DNA of 64,000 bases from Temnopleurus reevesii (Eukaryota; Echinodermata; Echinoidea; Temnopleuroida; Temnopleuridae): NCBI GenBank assembly GCA_036244855.1, contig BQKZ01000008.1:123255-187254 (forward strand). The letters run 5' to 3'. A program made the position numbers and the translations under genes. Position 1 is the stretch's first letter; each line of letters starts with the position of its first letter. Under the pieces are notes generated by a model. That model searched no databases. It was not told the origin of the DNA and worked only from the letters and a program-made list of their open reading frames with translations. This document shows positions 10,339 through 22,829 of the stretch, piece after piece.

Positions 10339-10861
10339 CTAAAAGAAATGATAATATTTAATTGACATTGAATAATACAATACAATACAATAATACAATA
10401 TTTTACAATAATCTAAGACTGTAAAAGAAGGTAAAATAGACAACTGGTGGACTTGGTGTTATGCTGACATGGTGTAATGGGAGAGATGTTTAGAAAAGAT
10501 ACTTTAGAGGTGCATAAACTTTTGGATATGTCACTTTTATCACACAGTTATGTATTTAATCTTGATTTGCACACCATTACAAATTGTGAACAACATAAAT
10601 TTCCATTGTAATATGCAATCAGACTATTGAAACATACATGTATGTATACACCCTGATCAAACAGAACAATGGAATTGGCCAAAGTAAATAGCATTCATCC
10701 AGGGGATCACAATAGCAAGAGGCACTCAAGAAATAACATTTATTTGAGTAGAAATATAGAACATGTGTTGCATTTGTTCACTGAACAAACAGGGAAGCTA
10801 CTTTCTTTTATGTGCCTCGACCTAATTATATGAGAGTTCCTTCGCCACTCAAATGACATAC

Positions 10862-11061
10862 CTTGGAAGATTGGGTATCTTTCGCTCCGCTGATCCGATA
10901 GCATACCAGATACATGCTAACCAATGAGCTATGAGGGCAAAGGTCGCCATCAGTAGGAGTAAGACGGCCGCTCCATATTCCGAGTAGCGGTCTAACTTCC
11001 TGGCGACACGAACCAACCGCAGCAGACGTGCTGTTTTGAGGAGACCTATTAGAGTCGTCGA
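10862..11061 (-). CDS. KCNH (ERG-type): ERG channel exon: S4 voltage sensor and S5
   Basis: The exon has 66 codons plus two bases of the following Arg. The acceptor is 'CGTATACAG' and the donor AG|GTATGT. The S4 segment '[16 protein letters not shown]' carries basic residues at exon positions 9, 12, 15, 18, 21 and 22, the same spacing as human ERG1. '[11 protein letters not shown]' is the S4-S5 linker and '[20 protein letters not shown]' is S5. The segment after S5 ('[10 protein letters not shown]') differs in sequence from the human turret start, as expected for a variable loop. The start in phase 0 after 'SENDQ' agrees with the previous exon. Confidence 0.97.
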
Positions 11062-11631
11062 CTGTATACGTAGAATGCAAGAGATAGGAAGAGTAGATGG
11101 TTAACATTGGTGAATGAGATCAAATAGTATGTTTTATCTTTGGAAAGCAATTTATGCAATGGAAGATGGTCTGCATATTAAGATGAAAAAAAATTATTGA
11201 ATCACATGATTTTGAAATATTCCCTGCATATCATTTCTAATTTTTTTACGAAAGAGTACTACAAATATAAAAAAATAATAATTTGTAAAATCATTCTGTC
11301 AGTCTGGTCCTACTATTTAAAAACTGTTGTTCATTGATTAACAAAAAAACTTTTGGGGTTTCAATTACACTACTATTTGACTCATTCTTTTATTTGTAAC
11401 CCAGAGGTCAATGGTTCAAATCCCATCCATGAGTTTCAGCTCCCAGCAAGTAATAAAACACAGTTCCATGCATATAGACTGGAAAAGAGAATCTACTATG
11501 ATTAACTTCCCAACTGATGAACTTCTTCTACTACAATATTCTAATCAAAAGAAAGTAAGAGACAATTTATTTAATTACATGTATGATTTAACTACTAAAA
11601 TGATGAATTTCTAGTCAAATCTTTGACTCAC
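11062..11631 (-). other. Intron between the S1-S3 and S4-S5 exons
   Basis: This 570-bp phase-0 intron has donor CAG|GTGAGT at 11631. Near 11405-11440 a stretch 'GGTCAATGGTTCAAATCCCA' resembles a SINE B box but is too short to call. The rest is AT-rich with nothing recognised. Confidence 0.85.
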
Positions 11632-12045
11632 CTGATCATTTTCAGAACCGAACAACAGGAGATCAAACGGAATTGCGGCAACCACATCAATAAGAAACCA
11701 GCCTTTGAAGTAGTGCACCGCGATATTGCCGGGGTGCGAAACCACCTCGTCGTTCTTGTTGACATAGGTTGTACGGAAGTTGATCAGGATGTCGATGATG
11801 AACATGACGTCGACGATGAGGTCGATGATGGTAAGGGGTTGCGTGTAGCTCGTGGGGGCGCTGCTTTCTCGTTGGAGGAGGAAGGCGGCGTTGTAAGGGG
11901 TGATGATGGCTGTGTAGATGACAAGGAGGAGGATGACCCAATCCCAGACAGCTTTGAAGGGAGAGTAGTGGAGGATGGTCCACTTGTGGATCCGAGGAGA
12001 TTGGAGTTTGTATTCAGGAAGCACATCAGGACCAAGAGACAATAC
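11632..12045 (-). CDS. KCNH (ERG-type): ERG channel exon: S1-S3, entry exon for both isoforms
   Basis: The exon has 138 codons, phase 0 on both sides. The acceptor is 'TTTATCTACCCATAG' and the donor CAG|GTGAGT. It begins '[15 protein letters not shown]', which is where the human ERG1a and ERG1b transcripts converge. S1 is at about residues 33-57 ('[15 protein letters not shown]'). S2 is at about 71-95, with Asp 75, 79 and 85 equivalent to the ERG acidic cluster. S3 is at about 115-132 ('[18 protein letters not shown]'). The long open frame on the plus strand over this exon is an antisense shadow. A foldback element ends 66 bp upstream of the acceptor. Confidence 0.97.
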
Positions 12046-12111
12046 CTATGGGTAGATAAAGAGAGAGCAACATATGTAAATCAGAGTTTTTTAAAAGGAA
12101 CATTACAGAGG

Positions 12112-12347
12112 GTGACTTCAAGTATGGTGTTCGGTGTTGGTGTTGGTGTTGAGAGAGCAAAACGGTCCGTAAACCGAGCTCCAACACCGTTTGTCAGTTT
12201 ACAGAAGTGATACAGAAACGACCGGAAATACATCAGAATCTTGCGAGGTCTACCCAAAAAACCGACAGACTACAAGTTTGGTGTTGAGGCTGGTGTTGGT
12301 TTTACAGCAACACCAACACCAGCGTTCAACACAGTACTTGAAGTCAC
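12112..12347. mobile_element. 236-bp foldback element next to the S1-S3 acceptor
   Basis: The termini 'GTGACTTCAAGTA' and 'TACTTGAAGTCAC' are perfect inverted repeats. Inner parts also pair: 'GGTGTTGGTGTTGGTGTTG' faces 'CAACACCAACACCAGCG'. It has no coding capacity. It lies 66 bp upstream of the acceptor at 12046, so in pre-mRNA it would form a long hairpin close to the branch-point region. Confidence 0.8.
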
Positions 12348-13635
12348 ACAGTGTTCTACATGTAGTCAAGGCTTAGATGCTCATGGCCCTATGGACCAAG
12401 ACCAAAGCCAAAGCATGACTCCTAAAGCCAAGCCCAAGGCATGAAAAAGGCTTCAAGGCCAGAATAGGGAGAATATAAATTTACGACAAAAGATAATAAT
12501 GACAGAGAGTATACCAATTGGCTTAAAATAGGAAGAAATAAATATAAAGAGATGTGAAAGGAGAGAGTATCATCGTGCAAGAGCCAGTATAATCCTTTGC
12601 CAGAGAAAAATTAGACTCGAATGAATGATGAATTACACATAATCAATACTTGCAAACATTATGTTGATTTTCCAGTAGGCCCTGTATATGAAATAATATT
12701 AGTGTCATCCAGTCTTGAAATGCCTAGTACATGTACCTGCATTGAAAGAAGGTATTTGATCCTATTTCTTTAACTTGACATGACTAAACTGGGTTGAAAC
12801 CCATGGCTAAACTACCCTAATACTTATCCAACTCACAAATCTAAACCCTTTACGAAATCTGTCCAGATAAAGTCTTTACAGATTCATGACAGTTTGGTTT
12901 TCCGCTTTGAACAAAATTGTGAATGAAAAGTTTAGTACCTTTTATTACTGTCACACAAACATACAACAAATACTCACACAAATTTCTAGAAGAAAGAGGG
13001 AAATATGTTATTGAAAATTATTCAGAAAGTCTGCAAACCACTCCAATAGATTGTTGTGTTATTTTTCAGAGTCCTAACACAGAATACTGCAAAACATCAT
13101 AATGGTTTTAAAGAGAAATTTTGCATAACTATGATCATAGGAAAAATTACCTTATCCATCTAAGATTTCACTCAAATATATATTTGAAAGTTTAGTGTTT
13201 GGAAAAATGTATTACTATTAATTTTGCAATATGTTACAACTCCTTTTCTAAATATTACTGTAGGTATCTTTTCAATACTGACATTATTGTTATATAACCA
13301 ATATTCCTCATTAAAAAAAAAACAAATCCCACGTTTAACAAAAGGACAACAAATAAATAAAAAGGCTAAAACCTATATTATAATACGTTAATTGAATTAA
13401 ATATCTAATCTACTATGTCTTCTAAAATTACATTTTCCTCTTTATATTAGATAAGTAGAAATATAATGAATATATTCATACTTCATGTGCAGTTGATTTC
13501 TGGATGGTGTTTCTCCAAGTTGTGCCTCTGATAAAAATTACTTTGATAATGACTGGTACTAATTTCTTAATATTTGTAATATTGATATCAAGTGTAGCAG
13601 AAAAGAACATGCAGTTGTTGATATATTTATTCTAA

Positions 13636-13811
13636 GGGGGTGTTGCTCAAAATCAACTGCAGATCAACTGCATCTTTACAAATTGTAACTCGTATTTTCA
13701 TTCGCACGCGATATGCGCATTTGACAACAAGCGAATGAAACAATGATTTTGATTGGCGCATTCCGATCAACTGCAACTTGCGACCAATTGAAACTTTTGA
13801 GCAACACCCCC
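13636..13811. mobile_element. PIF/Harbinger-like MITE, 176 bp, copy A
   Basis: The inverted termini are 'GGGGGTGTTGCTCAAAA' and 'TTTTGAGCAACACCCCC', flanked by TAA on both sides (13633-13635 and 13812-13814). Subterminal 'GATCAACTGCAACTT' motifs occur on both sides. A 3-bp TAA target duplication with G-rich termini is characteristic of the PIF/Harbinger superfamily. Two more copies of the same length lie at 24676 and 60254. Confidence 0.88.
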
Positions 13812-15092
13812 TAAGTCTTTCAGCTCAATACAACTTGGAGAAACATCATCCCATAGAATTGTTAGTTTTTCCTTCCCTAAATGTTACCCTGCAACCTGAC
13901 TTACAACTGTGTAGTTTTTATTACGGCATTGATATACATATATTCCATATACGATGTTAACTAGATTAGTTGTTCAAAATAGATTTGTGGTTTGACCGTG
14001 TGAAAAGAAATGATAAGTAAGAACAGAGGAAAAATTATCAGAGTTTAGATTAGTTTTGTTACTTTTGAGATACCTAACATCAATTTTACTTACAGTTGAA
14101 TGTTCTGGATTCAGTGCCATCTTTCCTTTTGTCTACATTATTATGAAATAATTGTAAATGATTTCATTTAAATTCATGCATCCTATTTCAATACCGCCCT
14201 TTCATTAAAATAGAAATGCTTCAAATTATATTCAGCACAATATTTAAATTAATAAAGATTGTAGAACATCTCTTGTAATTACTACATGTATACTGTAATT
14301 TACATTCAATAACTTTCCATTAAAACAAAAATAAAATGTACAATAAAATCAGTCACAATAAATAAGTAAATAAATAAATCACATATCAAAATAAAATAAT
14401 TGCATTGTACATGTATCTCTCCTAGGAGATCCTCAAACAACATGGATAGACTCATCCTTCGACTCAAGTATACTCTACCCAAAACTTACACCCTGATGCA
14501 CCATTGTGATTAAGCAAAAATGAACACTCTTGAAGTTTTCTGTCTACCACATCACATTCTCTCACATTTCATCCTCCTTCATACCACATAAAACATTGCA
14601 CAACTTAAAAATAAATCAAATGCATTCCATGTTTTTAAAGAAATAATCCAATACTGCCATGGAATTCTTAAATAACTTCAACACATCCTTTTGGAAACGA
14701 TTAGTCAACATGACCAATCATTCTTGTACATGTGTATGACCGGCAATAATCATATATCAAATTTAAATATGTTTCGATCTGAAATTGACCAAATTTTAAA
14801 AGGTTAAAGGTAATCTTGTGAGTAATGTATTATTTATGAACACTTTGTAAAAGGCTTTGAGAAGCTTTTATTAAGTTATACATCAGTACAGAATTACCTT
14901 TTCATTGTTATCATAGTTTTATTTGTCAGACACTTATTCACCAATCAATCAGTTGATATTTGTTTACAAATCATTCTAAATGAGCACTGCATTGCTGCTG
15001 CTTGTTTCAATTCGATTTTAACCACTCCCCTTAAAAAGGACGGTGGCTAAAACAAAGGCACCTCGTCAACTAAAGTTGATTCGTGCAAGCAG

Positions 15093-15262
15093 GCCGGTGT
15101 TTCACCAAGTTACGATAGAATTTAAGAACAACTTTACTCACAACTGGTACAACTTCTTGCGCTGAATGGTCAAGAATCTTCTGCATACGACACTCCTTAA
15201 CGTACTCAGTCTTTCTTAAATCCGTGTATAACTTTACACACGTTTGGTGAAACACTTCCCAG
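15093..15262. mobile_element. MITE-like element with 'GTGTTTCACCAA' inverted termini
   Basis: The left side 'CGGTGTTTCACCAAGTTACG' pairs with the inverted right side 'GGAAGTGTTTCACCAAACGT'. The interior has no recognisable coding content; the open frame on the minus strand spans the element only. Confidence 0.6.
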
Positions 15263-16224
15263 GTTTATTGATTATTGAAAACTCATTATGTGAGGGCTAT
15301 AAAGAAGGGCAAGGTCAAATTACGATGCATGGAAGGGTCTCGTTCAGGGGTAGCGCAGTAGATAGCACACGGCCATGATGATTCAAATAGGCACATCCCA
15401 CTTTCAACACGATATAACAACACGAAAAATTAGGTCGACCGCAAATTCAATAGTCCTTTGTAATGCTATTCAAATGAGAATGGGCATCTGGTTAATGTGT
15501 CCACACAGTTCAATACACAGCGTATGGCTCTATTGTCCGTGACCCACTTTATTTTGTGGACATATTTTATATTGTGTTCCATGATGATTCAAATAGGCCC
15601 ATCCCACTCTCCCTGAACAATGATGAGGATGATGTGGGATAAACAAAGATGAAGGAATAACCAACAACTGTTGGTTAAAATGCCCAATTTATGGCAGACC
15701 TCTAACATTTCACTATAAATTGGGCATATCTTAACCAATATTTGTGTCAAATAAATCCAACGTAAGGTGTAATTTTGCAATTTTATTATAGTTTTAGCGT
15801 GTCTTAACCAAAAAGTTATGTGGACAGTATTGACTTGTGGACAGTATTTAGCCTAGAGTTTAGAAAACTTTTGCCAATTTCAAGAGTGCACTATACTCAG
15901 CAACAACAGCACATTACTACTCCAAAACTCCATACAACAACATAAAAACATGACACTGCAACTATTTCTCTATTATTATACTCATAACCAATACTATATA
16001 CCAGCATACCATATACCCATCACCATCCATAAAAAACTCAAACAACATCGGAGCAATCAACAGCAACATCGATTACATCTAAAATCTATATCAAAATTAG
16101 CTACCACACGTATACTCAATAACCGACATCCTAACTATATGCTTCATTGGTTAAAAAAAAACTATTAGTCATGTGGTAATATGTAGAGGGAACAAATTGT
16201 TGGAGGTATGACCTAAAAATACAA

Positions 16225-16570
16225 AAAAAAACATTTCAGATGAAACACTGTATGACACCACAAGCAACATGCCCGAGTGGATACATTTATTCATTAATAA
16301 GAAAGCATGGAGCCAACCAGCATGCTTTTCACGCCCTTTTCCCTCAAATTTTACTGGCTTTCGCCAAGCCTTGCCAATTTGCAGAAGTAATCAGGCACGT
16401 AATAGAAACAGCAGCAAGGCGGCAAAACGCGCCTTGCATTCCTTATAAACAGATAGCAGACAGAGGTCGACAAGCAAATGATTGCCATATGCTGAAAGAA
16501 TACATCTAATTGGATAATTTGCTGCTTTATAACACGTAAGATGAGTCCAATTAGCCAATGACAGTGAGGT
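16225..16570. other. Low-repeat, higher-complexity island; possible conserved non-coding element
   Basis: The base composition is more balanced than in the flanks and there is no repeat. Homeodomain-type motifs are visible: 'TTTATTCATTAATAAGAAAG' near 16286 and 'CTAATTGGATAATTTGCTGC' near 16506. The plus-strand open frame 16240-16509 (89 codons) shows no family I recognise. Calling it a regulatory element is inference. Confidence 0.25.
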
Positions 16571-16844
16571 GTTATTAATGTTACAGATTGTCTATTTTTT
16601 GCTGTTCAGATTTCTTTATTTTCCTTCTGCCATGTTTTCAGACTGTGTAGCATAAGTAAAAGGCAAATGATAATCTAAATTCGCAGAAAAATTGATTTTA
16701 AAAATATGATAAATGCACACATTTTACCAAATCACAAACCAAGTGGTAAATAAAATAATTTACATTCTCAATTTAATCAATTTTATGGAGAATATGGAAT
16801 TTTCTTCACATGACCGGTAGTAAAGCAGTATTTAAATCAAAAGG

Positions 16845-17260
16845 TATGAATAAAGGATGAAGAAGGTAGATAGAGAGAAAGAATGAGCGAGAGAGAGTGA
16901 AAAAGAAGAAAAGGTGAAAAACACCGAAAACCCACAAAGGAAATAATAGAGGGAAGGAGAAATAGAAACAGGAGGACATGAATAAGAACATAATGAACAA
17001 AAAAAACTAAAGAAAATGGATCAAAACGTATGAAAACAAAGAAATACGCTTATGGGGAAGAGAAGAAGAGGGAGAGAGAGAGAGTGAGAGAGAGAAGAAA
17101 GAAAAGAAGAAGAAATCAAATGGAAATGCAAAAGCCAGAGGTGGAGAAGAAGAAAACAGAGGAAGAAAGATAGAGAAAAGGTGAAGAAGAACAACATCAA
17201 AAAGTACCAGAAGAAATCAGGCAAAATAAGGATAATGCAGACAAAGGAGGAAAAATATTC
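16845..17260. repeat. Purine-rich (GA-type) degenerate tract
   Basis: This is a run rich in GAGA and GAAGAA, with 'GAGAGAGAGAGAGTGAGAGA' near 17072. The open frames on the minus strand rich in Ser, Leu and Phe are translations of this tract. Confidence 0.8.
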
Positions 17261-17681
17261 TGACAAGTGATAATCCAAACATTCCTACGAGAAATAACGA
17301 GAGAAATTGCCTGAATGACCATAGAGGACACGGGAAGGAAAGACGGAGTATTTGGCAGCTGAAGCATTAAGGATGCTGCGCAAAGCATGCTTAATTAGCT
17401 AGCTACTATCCACAGACATCTCTTAATTAACCTCAACTCAAGGACTACATACACCATGCACATGAACACAAGGCAAATGGCATCGGTCATAGAACAAGGG
17501 CGTAGGCAATGGTGGGGGGGGGGGGTATGATGGGTGCAAATGAACCCCCTCTTTGGAGGCCTAGAATATCAATAAAATCAAATTGAACAGCAAGTAATTT
17601 TTCATCCTTCTTTGAGGCAATCTATAAAATGCTGTGGCAGTATTAAGCCGCAATGCCATCTAAAAGCATATGGAACAGATG

Positions 17682-17957
17682 TTGTGCAGTGGTTCTGATA
17701 TTCGCCTCTTAATCAGAGGGTCTCGGTTTGAATCCCAACCTTCTGCATTATTACCCTGGCTTTAGCAGTGCAGCTATTTGGCGCATAAGCTTTTACAAGT
17801 AATAAAATCCTACCAGGTACCCATTCATCTCATCTCGGTTAAGTGCAGCACAATGTGGATAAATTTCTTGCAGAAGGAAATTAACGCCATGGGTGGGATT
17901 CAAACCTACATGCCCTCTGGTTAAAAGGTAAGCGTATTCAAACACTACACCCCTTTC
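17682..17957 (-). mobile_element. tRNA-derived SINE composite (copy in the second large repeat)
   Basis: This is the counterpart of the composite at 172-447, carried along with the large repeat. It differs by at least one base in the head ('CCCAACC' instead of 'CCCACCC'). Confidence 0.75.
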
Positions 17958-19060
17958 CTTGTAACCACCCCTTCTATGTCTCAATCAAGTTAAGGAAATT
18001 TGAACCCCTCTTCAGGAAAATCTGCCTTTACCCCTGTATGAAACCAGTATGTGTGTCTCAAAGAGTCCCACTCTTTTATCTTTGGATGCCTCAAGTACAA
18101 AAGTATAAGAGGAGTTCAAACAAAAATTGTTAAATGCATTTTATTAATGGATACTTTGCTGGTTGATTTAAAAAACATTAGGGTAGTTTATAAAATGTTT
18201 GTTAAAATGTAGTTGAGCTGCACTAAAATCCGGGAAATATTTAAACATGAAAAGTAGCCGGAGCCGGTTGGCATGGAAAATAAAGATCATGATCATTGCA
18301 TTATATGCAAATTAAAAAAAATCTTTGGTATATCTGATACATCACATTCTAAGGTGGAAAATGGCATGAAGGCTAGAAAAAACAACTCATAATGCTAAGA
18401 GAAATTCCTCTTTAACATTTTACTCCTCTACTGATAGACAAATGTATAGAAAATAAATTAGAAATAGTACAGCTCGCAGATTATATCCAGGAAAATGCAT
18501 TTTGATTCTCAAAACAAATGTCTAAATGTTTAGCGTCTCCTATTACGAGGCGCAAAGACTTTTCTATGAAATATAATAAGGTCATTATCCCACGTAAGAC
18601 TAAAAATAAAACCAGTATCCCGGAAACAGATTACAATTTTAGGATGCATGGAAATCACATAAATATCTCATAACTTCAAAGAAAAATCCTTTTGGTTGCT
18701 ATAATATTCTCAGAATTTCAGCAATTTTGTTGAGACACATACGTCCATTGTATGCAGACAAGGTATGAAGCCCGGGATGACTCACGACTTGCTATTTGGA
18801 AGGGGTGGAGTCGGAAAATAGAATGGAATAAAATTCTATCTCTCATCCTCGATCGTCAAATTGAATCAGGGGAAAGGCTAGTCTAGGGTTGTGCCACTAT
18901 GATGATTCAATTAGAGGTAGGGTATTGGGGAAAGAACAAAATACATGGGGCACCAGCTGCAGATTATATTGAATTGGTTGTGTTTGCGGCAGTCGTATTA
19001 GCTTTGAATTTTGTTTTCTAGTTTTGTTAAATGGCTGAATAATGACGATAGTGAAACTGT

Positions 19061-19073
19061 AATGATCATGATA

Positions 19074-19115
<42 letters not shown>

Positions 19116-19133
19116 TTGATGATGTGGTGGTGG

Positions 19134-19183
<50 letters not shown>

Positions 19184-19192
19184 TGGTGGTGG

Positions 19193-19242
<50 letters not shown>

Positions 19243-19254
19243 TGGTGGTGGTGG

Positions 19255-19301
<47 letters not shown>

Positions 19302-19310
19302 TGGTGGTGG

Positions 19311-19360
<50 letters not shown>

Positions 19361-19556
19361 TGGTGGTGGTGGTGATGATAATGATGATGATGATGATGAT
19401 GATGATGATAACAATGACTCAGACGGTGATGATGATGATGATGATGGTGATGATGATGTTGGTGATGATAATTGTGAAGATGATGATGATGATGGTGACA
19501 ATGATGATGATGACGATCATGATAATGATGGTCATGTTGAAGATGATGATGATGAT
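19061..19556. repeat. (ATG)n minisatellite, expanded copy with higher-order units
   Basis: The array is the same as at 1551-1855 but about 190 bp longer. The extra length comes as repeated blocks of roughly 60 bp, each a run of ATG units closed by 'TGTGGTGGTGGTG'. About five such blocks can be seen against two in copy 1, so expansion happened by whole higher-order units. Confidence 0.95.
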
Positions 19557-21736
19557 AAATGGTAGTAATGATAGTGGTGATCATCACAATGACATAACAT
19601 TCCAATTATTAATCAATCAATTTATCTATTTATCTATCATTTATCTACTCACATTTTTTAAACAAATTTACTTACACCTGCAGTCTAAAAACAATAGTAC
19701 TGAGAATTAATAACTTTAGATATTAGATTCATTCCCTATTCCAAATCAAACATAACCCATTTTAATGGAAATAATACAACCCAATGCATTTCTTTGGATT
19801 CTTGTGATATATCAGAGGCATTGCGATAAACCTATCTTTGCCTTGTACAAAGTGGAGCGGAAAGAGAGATAGCAAATACAAGACATGCAGAATTTGAACA
19901 TCTTCCTTGTAATACCCTCTCTATGAAAACACTGCATTATGCCTATATAGCCTCAATATAAACTAGCCTCGCGAGATACTTATCTAGACAGACGCATCTT
20001 CATAAATGGATTCAAACGCCATCGGCGATGGAATGGGTGTGTGTCGTTTAACAACATTGAAAACATGTGCTGGAATGCGGTAACATACCGTACCATTTCA
20101 ATCTGTGTGCAAGGTACAACATTCAAAGATGGCCACAGAGTTGTATTTTTGGTACTAACATGTGCTGTACTGTTTTAACATTCCCTTGGCACATTTATTT
20201 GTATATATATTTGGTACAACATTCAAAGATGGCTACAGTAGTGTATTTTGGGCAAAAGTTTATGGGCTGTACTGTTTTAACATTCCCTTAGCACCTTTAT
20301 TTGTATATACATGTATATTTGGTATAACATTCAGAGACGGGTAATATATTTGTAGGTTGCGATGGGAAAAAGGAGCAACTGAATAATGTTTGTGATTAGC
20401 AGATGAAAGTCACATCATCCTATGTTCTTTCCTTAGTTTGCGGATGAGGGCCATAGCAATTTTAGCAATTAAATTACTTTTTACAATGTCTACACAATTC
20501 TTAAGGAATAATTTTATTGATTTATTTCTAATCTTGCACATCCTATGCTATCAAGCATACATGGTATACCCCAAGCGACTATGATTGTTTAATGAAACTT
20601 GAATTCATAAAATACAATTTATCTTCATTGTTTCACTCCACAAACAAACTAATATCTAATTCTCTTCCTCTTCCTCTTAAACAAATGTTGGAGTTAAATT
20701 GCATTTATTTAGGATTAATCTTATTCCATAATACTGAATTGGTTACAGGTTTATATCAATGATGGTAAAAAAAAAGTATGTGTGATTAGATCACATATAA
20801 CCTCATGCAGAATTCGCCTTGCATGCATAAAAACACATGTGAAGGTAAGCAAAATCAGATGATACATGTAAGTACCATACATAGTTTGGTCGTTCTAAGT
20901 GTGGGTGATAAGTTGGCATGTGGATTAAGGGCTATAAAGACAATCCTCACAATCATTTGACTGCCTGATTATAAAGAAAAGTCAATTGGAATTACAAAAG
21001 TCAGTAGTCTATGGGTCAAGACAGGTTTGAGTAGCTTTGATTTCTCTCTGGCCACAATTCCTAAAAAGCGGCACCAGAAATACTATCCCTACTGGGTCTT
21101 TGTTTGAATACACACATTTTACCTCTAAGCACTGTACAAATAGGAGGGGGGGCTTGCATAGATGAACAAAAGTACTTTTCAATAGGTTGAGTTCTGAGCA
21201 AGGTGTGTTGCTTTGTCAGTGTGGAGATAGTCTATAGACAAGCACAGCTGAAGCCCCCAGTTAGAAATTATCTGAAAAATCAACACCTAAACCGAATTGG
21301 TCTATAGGTAGAGACTAAGGACTTAAAAGAAGAGAGGAGACAGACTGGGGGATTCTGTTTCATTTCATGCGAAACCAATCCGGAATATTACGATCCATTA
21401 GGAAACGTGTTGCTTGGGGATATGGCGTATGTGGTGGAGGCAAAAGAAAAGACGGTCCATAAGCTTGATGAAATAGCTTGTGAGATTGAAGGCATATGTA
21501 CATGAAGAGTAAGCGCTCGGACACTGATTTGCAGTTATAGCCAACATATGCCTAGCGTTGATTGTATTATTTGGTGATCCCTGTTGTGCAAAAAGATGAA
21601 GGAGAAATGATAATTGAATATGTTTAAACATAACAATAATTAATAACTACACACAGCATTTATATAGTGCTTAATAGGAAGTGTTCCTATGAGCTCTGTA
21701 TTACGCAGCAATTGCATGGCTACCATTTGTCACTCA

Positions 21737-22134
21737 ATGCATTCGAGAAAATTCTTCCCATCGGAACCCTTTACCTCACCTGGGGTGAGTGCAGCACAAT
21801 ATGGTTACACTTCAGGCTGAAGGAGATTAATTTCATAAGTGGGGTTCAAACCTACGACTAGTCTGCTTGAACAGACCCTTGGGTTTCGTTGTGCGCATAC
21901 ACAGAGAGTGATACAGGTTATGCATTGTGTTTCTCATTGTGTGTCTCGTACTCTCCCCAAGACTGAGGATAGAGCAATGCTGTACGTGTGTGATGTAGTC
22001 ACACAATGCATACCCTGTATCATGCTCTGCGCACGCACACACCGAAAGTCTAGGGTTTGTGCTTTCAAACTAACCTACGGCCCCCAGGTTGACAGGCGAT
22101 AGTCAGAACTACTACACCACTACGCCTCCACAAC
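21737..22134 (-). mobile_element. SINE with nested foldback (second large-repeat copy)
   Basis: This is the counterpart of 4040-4437, with the foldback at about 21877-22059. Three or so substitutions separate the two copies. Confidence 0.75.
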
Positions 22135-22829
22135 TTGAACTTAATGTATGCACGTGCTAGCATTAAGTATGTCTCTTACATACCAAGTGGGGAGGATGCA
22201 TAATACATGGTTAATGTCATTGATTAGAGTATTGAAATTACATGCCAATAATGTTCAAGTTCATGCACGCTTATGAAGTTTGAGACATACAGCAGCGCTA
22301 GCAAAAGAATATTTATGACGTACATTAAAAATTCAGTTGCCTAATGGAAGAATAACTAATGGACTAAATGTTTTATATCACAATTTCTCCAATAAGGCAG
22401 CATTTGGTTCAGCCATTTTGATATTCCAATCCTACCTTCAGTCCCTGATGGTTGTGATGTATGAAATATGTAGAAACAAGATTACCATTGTATCCAAAAT
22501 GCATTTCTGATATGTCCATTTGAAAAGTAGAGCTTTTTCATTAATTCCAGAGATGCAATTGAAAATTGGAACAGAAAATAAACTAAAGTTACACGTTTCT
22601 TACACAGCAAGGCTCAAAGACTAAAAGGTCAGAAATTCAGACTTTTGCCTGAAAACTAGCATTCCCATAATTTGGCTTTCTTCATAATTCCAAATTTAAA
22701 GTCAGTTTGGGTAAAAGATTTATATGAAAATCATTTGTTGAAATGCTTTTCTTCCCTTATTTATATTCATTGACATCATCTACCACATATTGCAAGTTAC
22801 GGGCTCGGGGGAACACTGCCTCAACAATT

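Larger units (their letters stand above)
9743..10861 (-). other. Intron between the S4-S5 and pore exons, carrying decoy pore exons
   Basis: This 1.1-kb phase-2 intron has donor AG|GTATGT at 10861. It contains three tandem copies of the start of the next exon with their own acceptor sequences (entries at 9826, 10014 and 10233). From 10340 to 10861 I see only AT-rich sequence, including a short AATAC repeat at 10371-10396. Confidence 0.85.

Noticed and set aside
10826..11107. 93-codon minus-strand frame across the S4-S5 exon
   Set aside because: Out of frame with the channel; the frame giving '[16 protein letters not shown]' is the real one.
11623..12210. 195-codon plus-strand frame
   Set aside because: Antisense of the S1-S3 channel exon and of the adjacent foldback element; the minus strand has full family identity and proper splice sites.
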